Positions 1 through 12,970 of a stretch of 64,000 nt of DNA are shown piece after piece (within the stretch, counting starts at the first letter, position 1; each line of letters begins with the position of its first letter). The stretch spans positions 262,152-326,151 of the forward strand of contig FJUW01000025.1 in the NCBI GenBank assembly GCA_900074885.1. The letters are read 5' to 3'. The position numbers and the translations under genes are program-made. The notes under the pieces were generated by a model. It worked only from the letters and a program-made list of their open reading frames with translations. It ran no database searches and had not been told where the DNA came from. Source of the DNA: Rhynchosporium graminicola (lineage: Eukaryota; Ascomycota; Leotiomycetes; Helotiales; Ploettnerulaceae).

Positions 1-1265
1 AGAATTATACGTAACAGAGAGAAGAAGACGATTTCTCTTTACTAAGATACGTATATCGATAAGATATTAGATCGATTTGGAATAACTAACTATAAGAGCG
101 CTAATACGCCCTTTACTACTAGTTCAGAGGTTTCTATAGTCAAATTCAAGGGAGTAGCTACTCTATAAGAAATCAAGCTATATTAATAGCTTTACGGTAG
201 TTTATAGTACCTAGCTTATACTCGCTAGGATATACTATACTACTGCTCTATACTATTATAATTTCTGATAAATCTATTACCTTAATACCTTGCGAGCGCT
301 AAGAGAGTACTTGCATACTTATAAGGTATAAAGTACTACGCTACGACTTACGGAGGAGATGTTACTAATAGAGAGAAGATAAAATTAAGAGGTTTCTGCG
401 ACTCTAATTAGGCCGGTAACTGAATCGACAGAGTATCGTATACCGGAGTATATTTCTTCCTTACAAGAGGTATTTTCTTAGCTATTTTAAAGCGATAGAC
501 TACTATAGCTCTTACCTCTACGGAAGCAGAGTATATAGCTATATACGCCTTTACTAGAGAAGTATTATAGATACGCTAAGTACTAAAGGAGCTAGGCTAT
601 AATAAGCTAGACTCTAGGAGTATAGAGATATAATACGATAATTAGGGAGCTTTATCTCTATCGGAGAACCCTGAATTATACTAATATATTAAGCATATCG
701 ATATCAAATTCTACTACTTTCGCTAGGAGGTCGCTAGAGGTCATTTAGACCCTTAGTATATACTCTTAAAAGAGAACGCGGCAGATAGTTTCACTAAACC
801 ACTTAGCTCATAAGACCTTAAGGCCTTTATAGTAATACTGAATATAACTGTTTTACACCTAGAATAAGGGGTATAGATATTAATTAGAAGGCTGATATAT
901 CTTAAAGGAATTACGGAACCTGTAGTTTATCTAGATTCACGTGATATCGAGGCATGGTGCTAGTCTCTAGGGGTATTACTATACGTACGCATACGATAGT
1001 ATAATCGACTAATTACAGGAAATTAGATTACTCGTACCTATAGAAGTTACCGACTTTATAGTATCTCTATAGAGGGGTATGTTGCGAGGATATAGGTCTT
1101 GGCATAGATCAGGTGACTATAGTCACGTGCATAGTCCGTGTAGATATTCCTAGATAATATCTTCTATCGACTTTCTATAGTAATTAGTACTGTAATATAA
1201 TATATAACATTCATACGATTACTACCTCTATGCTTTACTCTGAAGATTAACGTAACCTTGCGATA
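1..1265 (+). mobile_element. Copia-2: 3' part of a Ty1/copia retrotransposon (RIP-mutated, 5' end outside window)
   Basis: The sequence starts inside the reverse transcriptase/RNase H part of pol and runs through the RNase H region to a 3' LTR at 1080-1265. It matches 28,048-29,307 (copia-1) and 46,414-47,678 (copia-3) base for base except for scattered C/T and G/A changes. The RNase H block with the copia-type (T)KHID motif lies near 690-705. CAA, CAG and TGG codons are replaced by stops, so nothing is translatable. Its LTR is the 186-bp variant also found in copia-3. The element is inserted in G copy H, whose pol resumes at 1266 (with the TSD). Family call is strong; activity is excluded by the stops. 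Confidence 0.9.
1080..1265 (+). repeat. Copia 3' LTR (copia-2)
   Basis: 186 bp, from TGTTGCGAGG to CTTGCGATA. The purine run AGAGGGG just upstream is the polypurine tract. It carries the GTGACTATAGTCAC palindrome followed by CACGTG seen in all copia LTRs here. Confidence 0.9.
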
Positions 1266-3579
1266 TAATGACTCTCCCGAGGATCCCGATACCGAACGAC
1301 TTATAGCTGAAAAGCTACCGGAATAGTACTATACTTTTAAGGAAGCCTTTTCTAAGCGGGATTCTAATATTCTTTTGCCTTATTACTTATATAATTATAA
1401 AATTATTTTAGAAGAACTTTTACTTAATATATATTCGCCCTTATATTAGTAATCTATAGATAAACTATAAGTAACTAAGGAGTACTTTATAGAGAACTTA
1501 GATAAGGGATTTATCGAATCTAGCTAAAGTCCCTTTATATTACTTATACTATTCGTTAAGAAAGCCGATAAAGGATTACGCTTCTATATCGATTATCGTA
1601 AGCTTAATACGATTACTTAAAAGGATTCCTACTTAATACTTAAGATTAATAAGCTCTTAACTTATATATCTAAAGTAATAATCTTTACTAAACTAGATAT
1701 CCGGGTAGTATTTAATTATATCTATATAAACTCCGAATCCGAGGAGTATACTACCTTCCGAACCCGCTTCGGATCCTATAAATATAAAGTATTATTTTTT
1801 AAGCTCTATAACGGACCTAGTATATACTAGCGATATATAAATAATATACTACTAGATTATTTAGATAACTTCTATATAGCTTACTTAGATAATATTCTTA
1901 TATACTCGGAAACGCTCTAGGAATATAAAGAATATATTAAATTAGTATTATAATACTTAATAGATACCGGACTCTAAGTAGATATTAAGAAAAGCGAATT
2001 CTATATTACTCGGACTAAATACCTCAGATATATTATTACTACTAATAGAATCGAGCTAGATCCTGAGAAGGTAATATTATTAGTAAACTAGAAGTACCTC
2101 GAAATAGTAATAGCTATAAAATCCTTCTTAGGATTCTATAAGTTCTACTATTAATTTATTCGGAATTTCAGCTTTATTACTAAACCTCTCTTAGTACTCA
2201 CTCGGCTTATAATACTATAGAATTTTACTAATAATTATAAGAAGTCCTTCGACGATTTACGTTAATAGCTACTATTAGTATAGAAACTATACTATTTCGA
2301 CCCTGAATTATAAACTAAACTAGAAACTAATACTTCTAATAGTATAATAGCTAGAGTTATCTCCTAATTATATAAAGATAACTAGTAATATCTAATTAGA
2401 TTCTACTCCTATATTCTTAATAGATATAAACTAAACTAGGAGATCTATAATAAGGAGCTATATGCTATTATTAAGTCTTTTCGGAAATAGAGATCGGAAC
2501 TTATATCTCTATAACGCTATACTAGTATATATATAGACTATCGATCCTTAGAATACTTTATAACTACTAAGGTCCTAACTAGTAAGTAAGCTAGATAGAT
2601 AGAATTCCTTTCCGAATTTAACTTTCAAATTATATATACGCTTAGTAAAGATAACGCTAAAGCTAATATCTTTAGTTATAGAGAATAAGATCTAAAGATA
2701 TAAGATTAATAGAAATAAGATAATAGATCTTAGGTTTTATTACCTCTAGACTACTTAGACCTTAGGATTAACGCGGAACTAGCTAAGTATTATATCGATC
2801 AAATTAGTTATATATACCTAATATCGCTAGGGACTAATACGCTATCGGAACTTATATATAACTCCTTTAATTTAATTGAGAAACTATACTAATTTAACTG
2901 AGAATTGTTCTCTAAGGAACGAAATATATTAAGAGATAGCTATACTATTAATAATAGTTTATTACTTTATAATAGTTATTTATACGTATAATACTATACC
3001 CTGCTATATACCTATTTAATTAGCGAAATCTACGATTAAGTTTCCTCCGCTTATCTAAACGCTTATAAGACCGCCGAAATAATTTCTACTTATTATTACT
3101 AGAAAGGACTTATATCGGATATGAAATAGTATACTTATAATTACTACTCTTACTAGTACTCTTATCCGAAACAGACGAAATAGTAAGGATTCCTCTACTT
3201 ATTACTAATATCTAGCTACTTTATATAGTACCTAGCTATAGATTTTAAGGACTTCTTACCTAATAACTAGAGATTTAATAGGATATTAGTATTTATCGAC
3301 CGCCTAGGGAAAGACTCTATATTAATACTATATTATTATAATATCGATACTTATAGGATAGCGATATTATTTATCTAATAGATATATCGTTTCGGATATA
3401 CTCTTAAGTTAATTATATCCGACTAAGGAGCTTAGTTAGTCTTATCCTTCTAATAAGAGTTTTACTATATAATTAGAGTTAAGGTTAAGCTCTCTACCTC
3501 TTTCTACTAGTAAACCGATAGATAAACGGAGATTATAAATTAGTATATTAACTAACGCTTTAGACCTTTTATTAATTAT

Positions 3580-4762
3580 TACTAGAGTAACTAGGGCGAA
3601 CTACTACTAATAATAGACCGCGCCTAAGTAACCTTACCTTATGATTCTATTAGTATAGCGCTATATACCCTTAAATATAGTATATTACTACGGAATAGCT
3701 AGGACTAGAAGTAACTTACCGGATTAATATTATAAGAGAAGCTTAATTATACTAATACTAAATCCTTAGCTAAATATACTAAATCCGTTATCGAAGTTAT
3801 AAAAGCTAATATACTAGCTACTTAGTATAAGATAAGTGCTATAACTAACCCGAAACGGCGTAATATTAACTAGGAAGTTAGAGATAAGGTATTTCTTTTT
3901 ATAAGGAACCTTAAGAATTACTAGCTAAGTAAGAAGTTATCTAGTCTCTAGGTAGGACTATACTAGGTCTTAGCTAAGATCAGATACTCCTATAAGCTAG
4001 ATTTACCCTTAGGATCTTCTATTTATAATATATTCGCTCTCGAATTACTCTTTAAGGACCCGGACGACTTATTACTAAGCTAGGAGTTATAAAACCTACC
4101 CTTAGAGGTTATCGCTACTTAAGAAGAATAGAAGTTATAAGATATACTTACTATATAGCTCCTAAGAGGTNTACTAGAGTAACTAGGGCGAACTACTACT
4201 AATAATAGACCGCGCCTAAGTAACCTTACCTTATGATTCTATTAGTATAGCGCTATATACCCTTAAATATAGTATATTACTACGGAATAGCTAGGACTAG
4301 AAGTAACTTACCGGATTAATATTATAAGAGAAGCTTAATTATACTAATACTAAATCCTTAGCTAAATATACTAAATCCGTTATCGAAGTTATAAAAGCTA
4401 ATATACTAGCTACTTAGTATAAGATAAGTGCTATAACTAACCCGAAACGGCGTAATATTAACTAGGAAGTTAGAGATAAGGTATTTCTTTTTATAAGGAA
4501 CCTTAAGAATTACTAGCTAAGTAAGAAGTTATCTAGTCTCTAGGTAGGACTATACTAGGTCTTAGCTAAGATCAGATACTCCTATAAGCTAGATTTACCC
4601 TTAGGATCTTCTATTTATAATATATTCGCTCTCGAATTACTCTTTAAGGACCCGGACGACTTATTACTAAGCTAGGAGTTATAAAACCTACCCTTAGAGG
4701 TTATCGCTACTTAAGAAGAATAGAAGTTATAAGATATACTTACTATATAGCTCCTAAGAGGT
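3580..4762. repeat. 591-bp direct duplication around a single N (assembly overlap)
   Basis: Bases 3580-4170 recur as 4172-4762 with an N at 4171. Element H continues normally at 4763. The related G copy has a single copy here, so this is best read as two contig ends that overlap and were joined without merging. Confidence 0.93.
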
Positions 4763-4899
4763 AATCTGAAGTATTAAGTTAGCTAGCTAAGTTACGACCC
4801 GGACCTAACTTAGTATAACGCTTCCGACTTAATAGGTACTCTATATAAGCTCAGAGACTTCTACGCTACTAACCTAAGTAAACCTAGACCTCTATATAA

Positions 4900-6545
4900 A
4901 CTAGATCAGTAGATTAAGGCCTAAGAAAATAGAATAAATAACTATAATTACTTAGAGGATAATAAGTTATTATAGTTACTAGTATTAGAATTTATTACTA
5001 AGGATAATCCCCTGATTATACTCCGTAATAACGCTATATCTAAAACTCTACTTCTTTAATTACTTCTATTTTATTAGCTTTCTCTCCTAAGTTCTCTAGA
5101 GCTCTTAGTAATTCTAAAATATCTAAAACCGGAACTACTATATCTAACTTCTTACTTAAATCTACTAATATAGCTCTAGTAGTAGACTAAGTATAATAGC
5201 TAATCTTACGAGATTTCTTCTTTAGAGAAAGTCTAAGAGTATCTAAATCTAACGCTATCTCTAAACTAGAAAGTAAATTCCTTTTTCCTTTAGTATTAGA
5301 TATTATAGCTTTAAATATAGCTTTCTTCGTAAATTCCTATATAATACTATTTAACTCCTTTATCTACTTTAATACTATTTATACTATTAACTTAGACTTT
5401 ACCGAATCTACTATTAAAAGATCTAGATCCTATATTATATTAGTATTATACTAGTATCTAAGGATTTAAGATCTTAACTTATTACTTTAATAAACTCTAA
5501 CTCCTTAAATACTTTCTCTATAGAACGCCTTAAAGCTTAAGTCTCTGCTAATTATATAGTAGTAATTTCTAACGTAGTAATAAGAGTAGTAGATTTCATA
5601 AGACGATAGATCCGATTAATTGCCTTATAAGTAGCTACGATACCGCCCTGATTTAGCTCCGCGTCCTTAGCTTTACTACTAAGAAGTAACTCGGATAAAA
5701 TAGTATATTTTATATTAATATAATTAAGTAATTATAATACGTTAGTATATATACTTACGTTTAGGTTTAAGTAACTTATAAGCTTATAAATGCTCTTTAA
5801 CGCTGAATAATACTTATAAAGCTTAGAGTTAAGCTTATTAAATAAGTATAAGAGTTCTAAAATAAGAGTATTATTATACTTTATCTTAAGGAAAGCGCGA
5901 ATATAAAAAAGGTAATATATATAATACGCCGCCGAAAGAGTACCGGCAGGAACTAGTAAAGGTACTATAGGAGTTAGTATTATAGATCCGTGAAACTTTT
6001 ATACTGCACTTAAAGATTATCCCTAAAACTAAGATAGGAAACTTACTTATATTAAGAGAAGAGTTAATTAGGTCGATTAATATATAAGATTATAGTAGAC
6101 TACTATAGTAGTTAGTAATAATACCTACTCTAGGAGCCGTATCGTAGTCTAAGGAGAATAAACTTATAAGTTAAAGTAGTTATTATAGTTAAAAAGGAAA
6201 GGCTCTAATATTAATAAACCTCTTCTTTTATATACCTTACGCCTTACTTAAACTCGACTCCTACTATAAACAGATAAAGTAAATACTACTTACCGCCCGA
6301 TTTAGAAGCTACGACTAATATAGTACTATTATAGCGATATAACTAGTTAGAACCTAATAAAGAATTTACTACTACTAAAGAGCGGCTAGCGCTTATTACG
6401 CGAATATCAACGAAAACAGTTATAATAAAGACTAATTCTAGTATAAACTATANGCTAGCGCTTATTACGCGAATATCGACGAAAATAGTTATAATAAAGA
6501 CTAATTCTAGTATAAACTATAACCTTCCGAGCTTAGGGTTAAGCT
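4900..6545 (-). pseudogene. Possible antisense ORF relic between pol and the 3' LTR of H
   Basis: Read on the minus strand from about 6545 to 5060 (skipping the N duplication at 6385-6521), one frame can be followed for well over 300 codons without a frameshift that I could see. The interruptions are TAA and TAG, the products expected from CAA/CAG after RIP. The reading is rich in Leu, Ile, Tyr, Ser and Lys, with a hydrophobic N-terminal half, a helical middle and a Glu/Lys-rich end. No start ATG is visible; ATG to ATA is expected from RIP. The sense-strand pol frame seems to end near 5058, so the two would converge. No family recognised. AT-rich decayed DNA can mimic coding frames, so confidence is moderate. 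The same frame is seen in G at about 42,350-40,930. Confidence 0.45.
6385..6521. repeat. 68-bp direct duplication around a single N (assembly overlap)
   Basis: 6385-6452 recurs as 6454-6521, with two C/T- or G/A-type differences; N at 6453. G has one copy at the equivalent place. Confidence 0.88.
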
Positions 6546-6564
6546 CTTCTTAAGGGGGGAGTAA

Positions 6565-6832
6565 TATAATAATAGCTTACTTAAATATTATATAAGAAGA
6601 AGGATAGATAATAAGGCCTAAGTTCATAGGTATCCCGGCAGAACTAGTATCCGACCCGGTATAGTATCGGACTAGTACCGGTATATATATATAAGGTGCC
6701 TTATACTCTATCTCTCTTCTTCTTCCTTCCTTATCTTTTTGTTTTCTTCGTAGTAGATTATATAAGATCGCTCTTAGCCTCCCTACTCGTTTATTCTTAC
6801 TTATATACCGCCTTAAGTCTTATGTCGTTATA
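6565..6832 (+). repeat. G-family 3' LTR (of H)
   Basis: 268 bp, from TATAATAATAGC (unmutated form begins TGTGACGACAGC) to GTCGTTATA. It has a TATATATATATAAGG promoter-like run near the middle. The last part of about 90 bp is shared with the E LTR. Confidence 0.9.
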
Positions 6833-9417
6833 ATAATCGCCGTCGGTCTAGCTAGTTTATAGCTAAGTCCCGCGCGTCAGTATCGATTTAGTAAGATCGA
6901 TTAATACTAGGTTTATAAAGCGGTAAAGTTATAATTATCTCCTTATTATATCAGAGGGTAGCTAGATAGCGTTCCGGCTATAGAAGCTTATAATAGAGCG
7001 TATCTAGCTTAACCTGAAAACGTTATATCTATTTAATACTAATAATTATATCTTATTATCCTAAATTAAGGAAAATAAAAAGGCAGTTATAAATACGCTT
7101 ACTATTAATAAAAAAGTATAAACGTATAAAATAGGTAATATAGGTTCTAATAGACTATTAGAACCTACGTATTAGAATAGAATAAGGTAATAGCTCGATT
7201 TTAATACCGAGGGCCCCTAATAGTTATCCGGTAAGATTACGATTAATAAATAGATAACTATTCGCTCTAGTATTAATTAAGCTACTTATAGAGACTCTTA
7301 GCCCGTTTATACTAACTATAATTAGGTATATAAATTACTTACTTCCTATTAGGAAGTTAAGGTCCAGATTAGAGAGATTATACTTACGTAGACCTAAGAA
7401 GGAGTTTTTACTTAAGCCTTATTATTTCCCTCTAATATTAGTCTAGATTCGGAGGGTATATCTTCTACTACTTCCTTAGTTACTTAATCCTCTTCTGGAA
7501 ATTCGTCGATTAATTAAACCTTAAGCGGGTTAGGGTAGTCTAGCTTAATATAACTAAGCTATCTATAACTATAATACCTAGGGAGTTCTCCGGTTAAGGT
7601 AATAAGGCGTTTTAGCGCGGAGGGAGTACTAGACTATACTAGGGTAGAAGTACGTATATATAGTATAAGAGTAGTTTATTAAGAGGCTAAGCTTAAGGAC
7701 CGGTAAGGAGTAGAACTAGTAGAAGTCGTAGTAGTAATAGTAAGCTTATAGTACTATACCGGGGTAATAGCTTTCTTAGGATAAGTACGTTCTAAGTTAT
7801 AGCGATATTTAGTATTAAAAGAAAGTAAGGATCTAACTATAGAAGTATAGTCCTTATTCTATATTAGTTTAATAATAAGAGTTAAAGCGTATAAAGATAA
7901 TATAATCTTATCTTATATATAGAAGAACTACTCTTTCCTTTTAATTTTACTTTAAATAATAGCGCTTTAAAATTAATTATAAAACTCGGCGAAAGTCTCG
8001 CGTATATAACTAAGTTATTATATTTCTAAGTAATAGAAAGTATTATAGTAATTATTTTCTTCTAAACTAGTAAGGAAGTTCTCTTCTAATAAGGAGATTA
8101 TTTCCTCGCTAGTCTTAAACTTATTAGCGAGATACTAAGGCATAAGATACTCTTTAGCTAATCTAGTAACTAGTTCCTATATAAGAACGCGCCGGGAGAA
8201 GTCCGTAGGGTAATAGTTAGCGTTTATAGCTAGCTAGTCTCGTATTAATACTCTTTATTAGAGGAAAGTAAAGTCCGACTTATTATCTAGAGATAAGATC
8301 TGCTTAGTAAGATAAGACTTCTTAGGGCGTAACTCTACTAATTTAATACTAAGAGAAGGAGATAGTTTATTAGGAATAATATCCTCTCTCTTAGTACTAT
8401 ATATCGGAATAAAGTTTATTAGCTTATTAAACTCTATTATACGCGGAAATTATAGTATTAATTCTAGTAAGAGAGTCGAAGATAAGTAAGGAACTCTTAT
8501 AAGGAACTTATCTTATATAGAGATTAGTTTATCTATAGTATCTTCTAGAGAGTTATTCTTCTCTTTCTAGTTTACTAATTATTATAAGAGAGAATAGATC
8601 AGGTTCGAGTCACTTATAGTAATAGGAGTACTTAGTGATTATACTTCTAGTGAATTTCGCTTTTATTTTCCTTTTCTTCTTAGTTAGTACTTTCTTAATA
8701 AGATATTAATATTCTCTAGAGTAAAAGATATTTAGAGTAAGGAAAAGTATAATATATTAAGTTCAGAAGTAGAGTAAGAGGAGTCGCGTTAAGTCCCCTT
8801 AGAACTAGAGAGGTCTCTAGTTTATTAGTTAGGAGCTATTCCGGTAGCTTAAAAAGAGGTATATTAGAGCTATTTTAGTAGTAATATATAAAGGTTAAAG
8901 TTCCGGGGTATTTATTATACTTTCTTTAAAATCTATTTATAATTCTTTTATACTAAAGGAGTTATTAAAGAAGCGTTAATAAAGACCTCTTCTATTATAC
9001 TATTTATAATAAGCTAAATTAAACTCTAATTTATAGTTATTCGAGAGATCTCTAGTATCTTAGCTATATATAAGTAGTTATCGAATAACTAACTTAATAA
9101 TAAGATATTATAGTAAGTTATCTCTAGCTATCTTAATCTTTTTATTTAATATAATAATATAAGACTTAAAGTAGTATATAAGTAAGAATAAATAAGTAGG
9201 AAAGCTAAGAGCGATCTTATATAGTTTATTATAAAGAAAATAAAAAGATAAGGAAAGAAGAAGAAAAGAGATAGAGTATAAGGCACTTTATATATATATA
9301 CTAGTATTAGTCTAATATTATACCGGGTTAGATACTAGTTCTACTGGGATACCTATAAACTTAGGCCCTATTATCTATCTTTCTTCTTATATGATATTCA
9401 GGTGAGCTATTATCATA
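6833..9417 (-). mobile_element. Reverse G-family copy, 5' LTR plus gag region
   Basis: Minus-strand copy with its 5' LTR at 9150-9417 and gag running leftward to 6833, where H is inserted. The gag zinc knuckle lies at 7576-7535 and reads Tyr at all four ligand positions. The rest of this element (pol and 3' LTR) must lie left of the window beyond H. The copy mirrors 9737-12330, giving a large inverted repeat with a 319-bp spacer. It is inserted in the gag region of copia-3, which resumes at 9418. Confidence 0.87.
9150..9417 (-). repeat. G-family 5' LTR (reverse copy)
   Basis: 268 bp, reverse complement of the other G LTRs; right end GAGCTATTATCATA is the RIP form of GAGCTGTCGTCACA. Confidence 0.9.
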
Positions 9418-9736
9418 AGTACTATAATTCTTAATAGTAAGTATCGAACTATTTCTTAGTACTAAGGGTAGAGATTCAAGTTGCGAGCTTCCGATTAAGG
9501 TATAGTATACGCGTATAGTTAGTTAAACTAGCGCGTCTTTCTATAGTAAATACAGTCGCGTAGAGTGCTAGTGGAGAGAGTTCTTTAGCTATCGCACTTA
9601 TGCTACTATTATTAGAAGAAGTCGAAGAAGTGTACTCTGATAACTCTAGCTCTATTGAAGAGATACTATAAATAAGCCGTATAGTACTTAATACTCGTAC
9701 TTATATAGTAGTTAAAGTCGACGATTCCGAAATTAT
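9418..9736 (+). mobile_element. Copia-3, gag-side fragment
   Basis: 319 bp matching copia-1 from about 23,983 to 24,316, with a small deletion near 9652. It ends in ATTAT, and the same ATTAT follows the far G LTR at 42,647-42,651 where copia-3 resumes. The 5-bp duplication proves that G (9737-42,646) is one insertion splitting this copia copy. Confidence 0.9.
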
Positions 9737-10004
9737 TATAACGATAGCTTACCTGAATATTATATAAGAAGAAGGATAGATAATAAGGCCTAAGTTCATA
9801 AGTATCTCAGCAGAACTAGTATCTGACCTAGTATAGTATTAGATTAATACTAATATATATATATAAGGTACTTTATACTTTATCTCTTTTCTTTTTCTTT
9901 CCTTATTTTTTTATTTTCTTTATAGTAAATTATATAAGATTACTCTTAGTTTCTCTACTTATTTATTCTTATTTATATACTACTTTAAGTCTTATATTAT
10001 TATA
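9737..10004 (+). repeat. G 5' LTR
   Basis: 268 bp, start TATAACGATAGC, end ATTATTATA. It pairs with 42,377-42,646. Confidence 0.92.
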
Positions 10005-10149
10005 TTAAATAAAAAGATTAAAATAGCCGGAGATAACTTACTATAATATCTTATTACTAAGTTAGTTATTCGATAATTACTAATATATAGCCGAGATACT
10101 AGAGATCTCTCGGATAACTATAAATTAGAGTTTAATTTAGCTTATTATA

Positions 10150-11900
10150 AATAATATAATAAAGGAGGTTTTTACTAATACTCTTTTAATAACTCCTTTA
10201 GTATAAAGGAATTATAAATAGATTTTAAAGAAAGTATAATAAATACCTCGGAACTTTAACTTCTATATATCGCTACTAAAATAGCTCTAATATACCTCTT
10301 TTTAAGCTACTAGAATAGCTCCTAACTAATAAACTAAAGACCTCTCTAGTTCTAAGGGGACTTAACGCGACCTCTTTTACTTTACTTCTAAACTTAATCT
10401 ATTATACTTTTCTTTACTTTAAATATCTCTTATCTTAGAGAATATTAATACTTTATTAAAGAAGTACTAACTAAGAAGAAAAGGAAAATAAAAGCGAAAT
10501 TCACTAAGAGTATAATCGCTAAATACTTTTATTACTATAGGTAACTCGAACCTAATCTATTCCTTCTTATAATAATTAGTAAATTAGAAAGAGAAAAATA
10601 ACTCTCTAAAAGATACTATAGATAAACTAATCTTTATATAAGATAAGTTCCTTATAAGAGTCCCTTACTTATTTTCGATTCTTCTATTAGAACTAATACT
10701 ATAATCTCCGCGTATAGCGGAGTTTAATAAGCTAATAAACTCTATTCTAATATATAATACTAAGAGAGAGGATACTATTCCTAATAAACTATCTCTCTCC
10801 CTTAGTACTAAATTAGTAGAGTTACGCCCTAAGAAGTCTTATCTTACTAAGAAGATCTTATCTCTAGATAATAAGTCGGACTTTACTTTCCTCTAATAAA
10901 GAGTATTAATACGAGACTAGCTAGCTATAAACGCTAACTATTATCTTACGGACTTCTCTTAGCGCGTTCTCGTATAGGAACTAATTACTAGATTAGCTAA
11001 AGAGTATCTTACGCTTTAGTATCTTATTAAAAAGTTTAAGACTAGTAATAAAATAATTTCCTTATTAGAAGAGAACTTCCTTATTAGTTTAGATAAAGAT
11101 AACTATTATAACGCTTTCTATTACTTAGAAATATAATAACTTAGCTATATACGCGAGACTTTCGCTAAGTTTCGTAGTTAATTTTAAAGCGCTATTATCT
11201 AAAGTAAAGTTAAAAAGAAAGAGTAGTTCTTCTATATATAAGATAAGATTATACTATTCTTACGCGCTTTAACTCTTATTATTAAACTAATATAGAATAA
11301 GGATTACGCTTCTATAGTTAGATCCTTACTTTCTTTTAATACTAAATATCGCTATAACTTAGAATATACTTATCTTAAGAAAGCTATTACCCTAGTATAG
11401 TACTATAAGCTTACTATTATTATTATAACCTCTACTAGTTCTACTTCTTACTAGTCCCTAAGCTTAGCCCCTCGATAAACTACTCTTATACTATATATAC
11501 GTACCTCTACCTTAGTATAGTCTAGTACTCTCTCCGCGCTAAAACGCTTTACTACCTCGACCGGAGAACTCTCTAGGTATTATAATTATAGATAGCTTAG
11601 TTATATTAAGCTAGATTACCTTAACTCGCTTAAGGTTTAATTAATTAATAAATTTCCAGAAGAGAATTAAGTAACTAAAGAAGTAATAGAAGATATACTT
11701 TTCGAATCTGGACTAATACTAGAGGGAAACGATAAAGCTTAAGTAAAAACTCTTTCTTAGGTCTATATAAGTATAATCTCTCTAATCTAGACCTTAACTC
11801 TCTAATAAGAGATAAGTAATTTATATATCTAACTATAGTTAGTATAAATAAGCTAGGAGTCTCTATAAGTAGCTTAATCGATACTAGAGAAAACGGTTAT
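10150..11900 (+). pseudogene. G gag relic
   Basis: Forward frame with a gag-like capsid region followed by a zinc knuckle of spacing x2-x4-x4 at 11,579-11,620. All four expected ligands (three Cys, one His) read TAT or TAC, that is Tyr, in line with TGT/TGC to TAT/TAC and CAT/CAC to TAT/TAC. The residues between them still match a typical knuckle (GQLGHIK-like with RIP changes). The capsid would package element RNA. Boundaries are approximate because stops are frequent. Confidence 0.65.
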
Positions 11901-12396
11901 CTGTTTATTAATTATACTCTTACTAGATAACTATTAGAAGCCCTTAGTATTAAAATCGAGCTACTGCTCTATTCTATTCTAATATATAAGTTCTAATAGT
12001 CTATTAGAACTTATATTACTTATTTTATACGTTTATATCTTTCTATTAATAGTAAGCGTATTTATAACTACTTTTTTATTCTCCTCGATTTAGGATAATA
12101 AGATATAATTATTAGTATTAAATAGATATAATAATTTCAGGTTAAGCTAGATACGCTCTACTATAAGCTTCTATAGCTAGAACGCTATCTAGCTACTCTT
12201 TAATACGATAAGGAGATAATTATAACTCTATTACTTCGTAAACTTAGTATTAATCGATCTTACTAAATCGACGCTAATACGCGGGACTTAGCTATAAACT
12301 AGCTAGACTAATAGCGATTATACTAAATAGTAGCGAAATAATATATTAATATATTATTCCTATTATTTAACTTATTTCCGCTTATTACTAAGGAAT

Positions 12397-12598
12397 TATG
12401 ACGGCGCATAGTATACGTGGCAGATACGGGCTAGTATCGGTGCCTTAGGCATACCCTCCTTATATATATAGAAGGTTCAGACTCCTTTAGAGCTCTATAT
12501 CTTTCTGTTTCCTTCGTACTAGATTATATAAGATCGCTCTTAGCCTCCCTACTTGTTTATTCTTACTTATATACTGCCTTAAGTCTTATATTATTATA
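12397..12598 (+). repeat. E 5' LTR
   Basis: 202 bp, start TATGACGGCGCATAG, end ATTATTATA. It contains a TATATATATAGAAGG promoter-like run. Confidence 0.9.
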
Positions 12599-12970
12599 TT
12601 AAATAGAAAGATTAAGACCGCCGGGGATAGTATTAAATAATATCTTACTTAGAAAACTCGATTCGTACGTATAACTACTAGGGAGCTCTTCGCTAAGTTA
12701 TCTCTACTTACCTTAGATTTTCGGAATTATACGGAAATAGTTAGTATTATTAATTACGAATTCGATAGTTAGGTTTTCAAAAGAGCTGAGATTCTAGAGA
12801 TCTCTTAGATAGCTAGGAATTTGAACGTAATTTAGCTTCAGAAGTACTAGTATTATTACGAAGTCACTCTCGGATACTTCGAAACTCGTTCTTTCGTGCG
12901 TATAAAATAAAATAGCAGACGAATTTTAGGTGGAAACTTCCCTATAAGCCTTAATATTTATTATCCCTTT

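Larger units (their letters stand above)
1266..6832 (+). mobile_element. H: 3' two-thirds of a G-family Ty3/gypsy (chromovirus-type) element
   Basis: Forward-strand pol relic: reverse transcriptase about 1500-1920, RNase H about 2330-2700, integrase about 3000-4100 and a chromodomain-like tail from 4763 (a KWLGYDP-type string with RIP stops). A 3' LTR at 6565-6832 follows a GGGGGGAG polypurine tract. The polymerase box Y-L-D-D reads Y-L-D-N at 1882-1893, a GAT to AAT change expected from RIP. Copia-2 is inserted at its left end, so gag and the 5' LTR should lie left of the window. Length from base 1281 to the LTR end, after removing two N-linked duplications, is within 2 bp of the same interval in G (the LTRs differ by 2 bp). 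H itself is inserted in the reverse G copy that follows. Confidence 0.88.
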
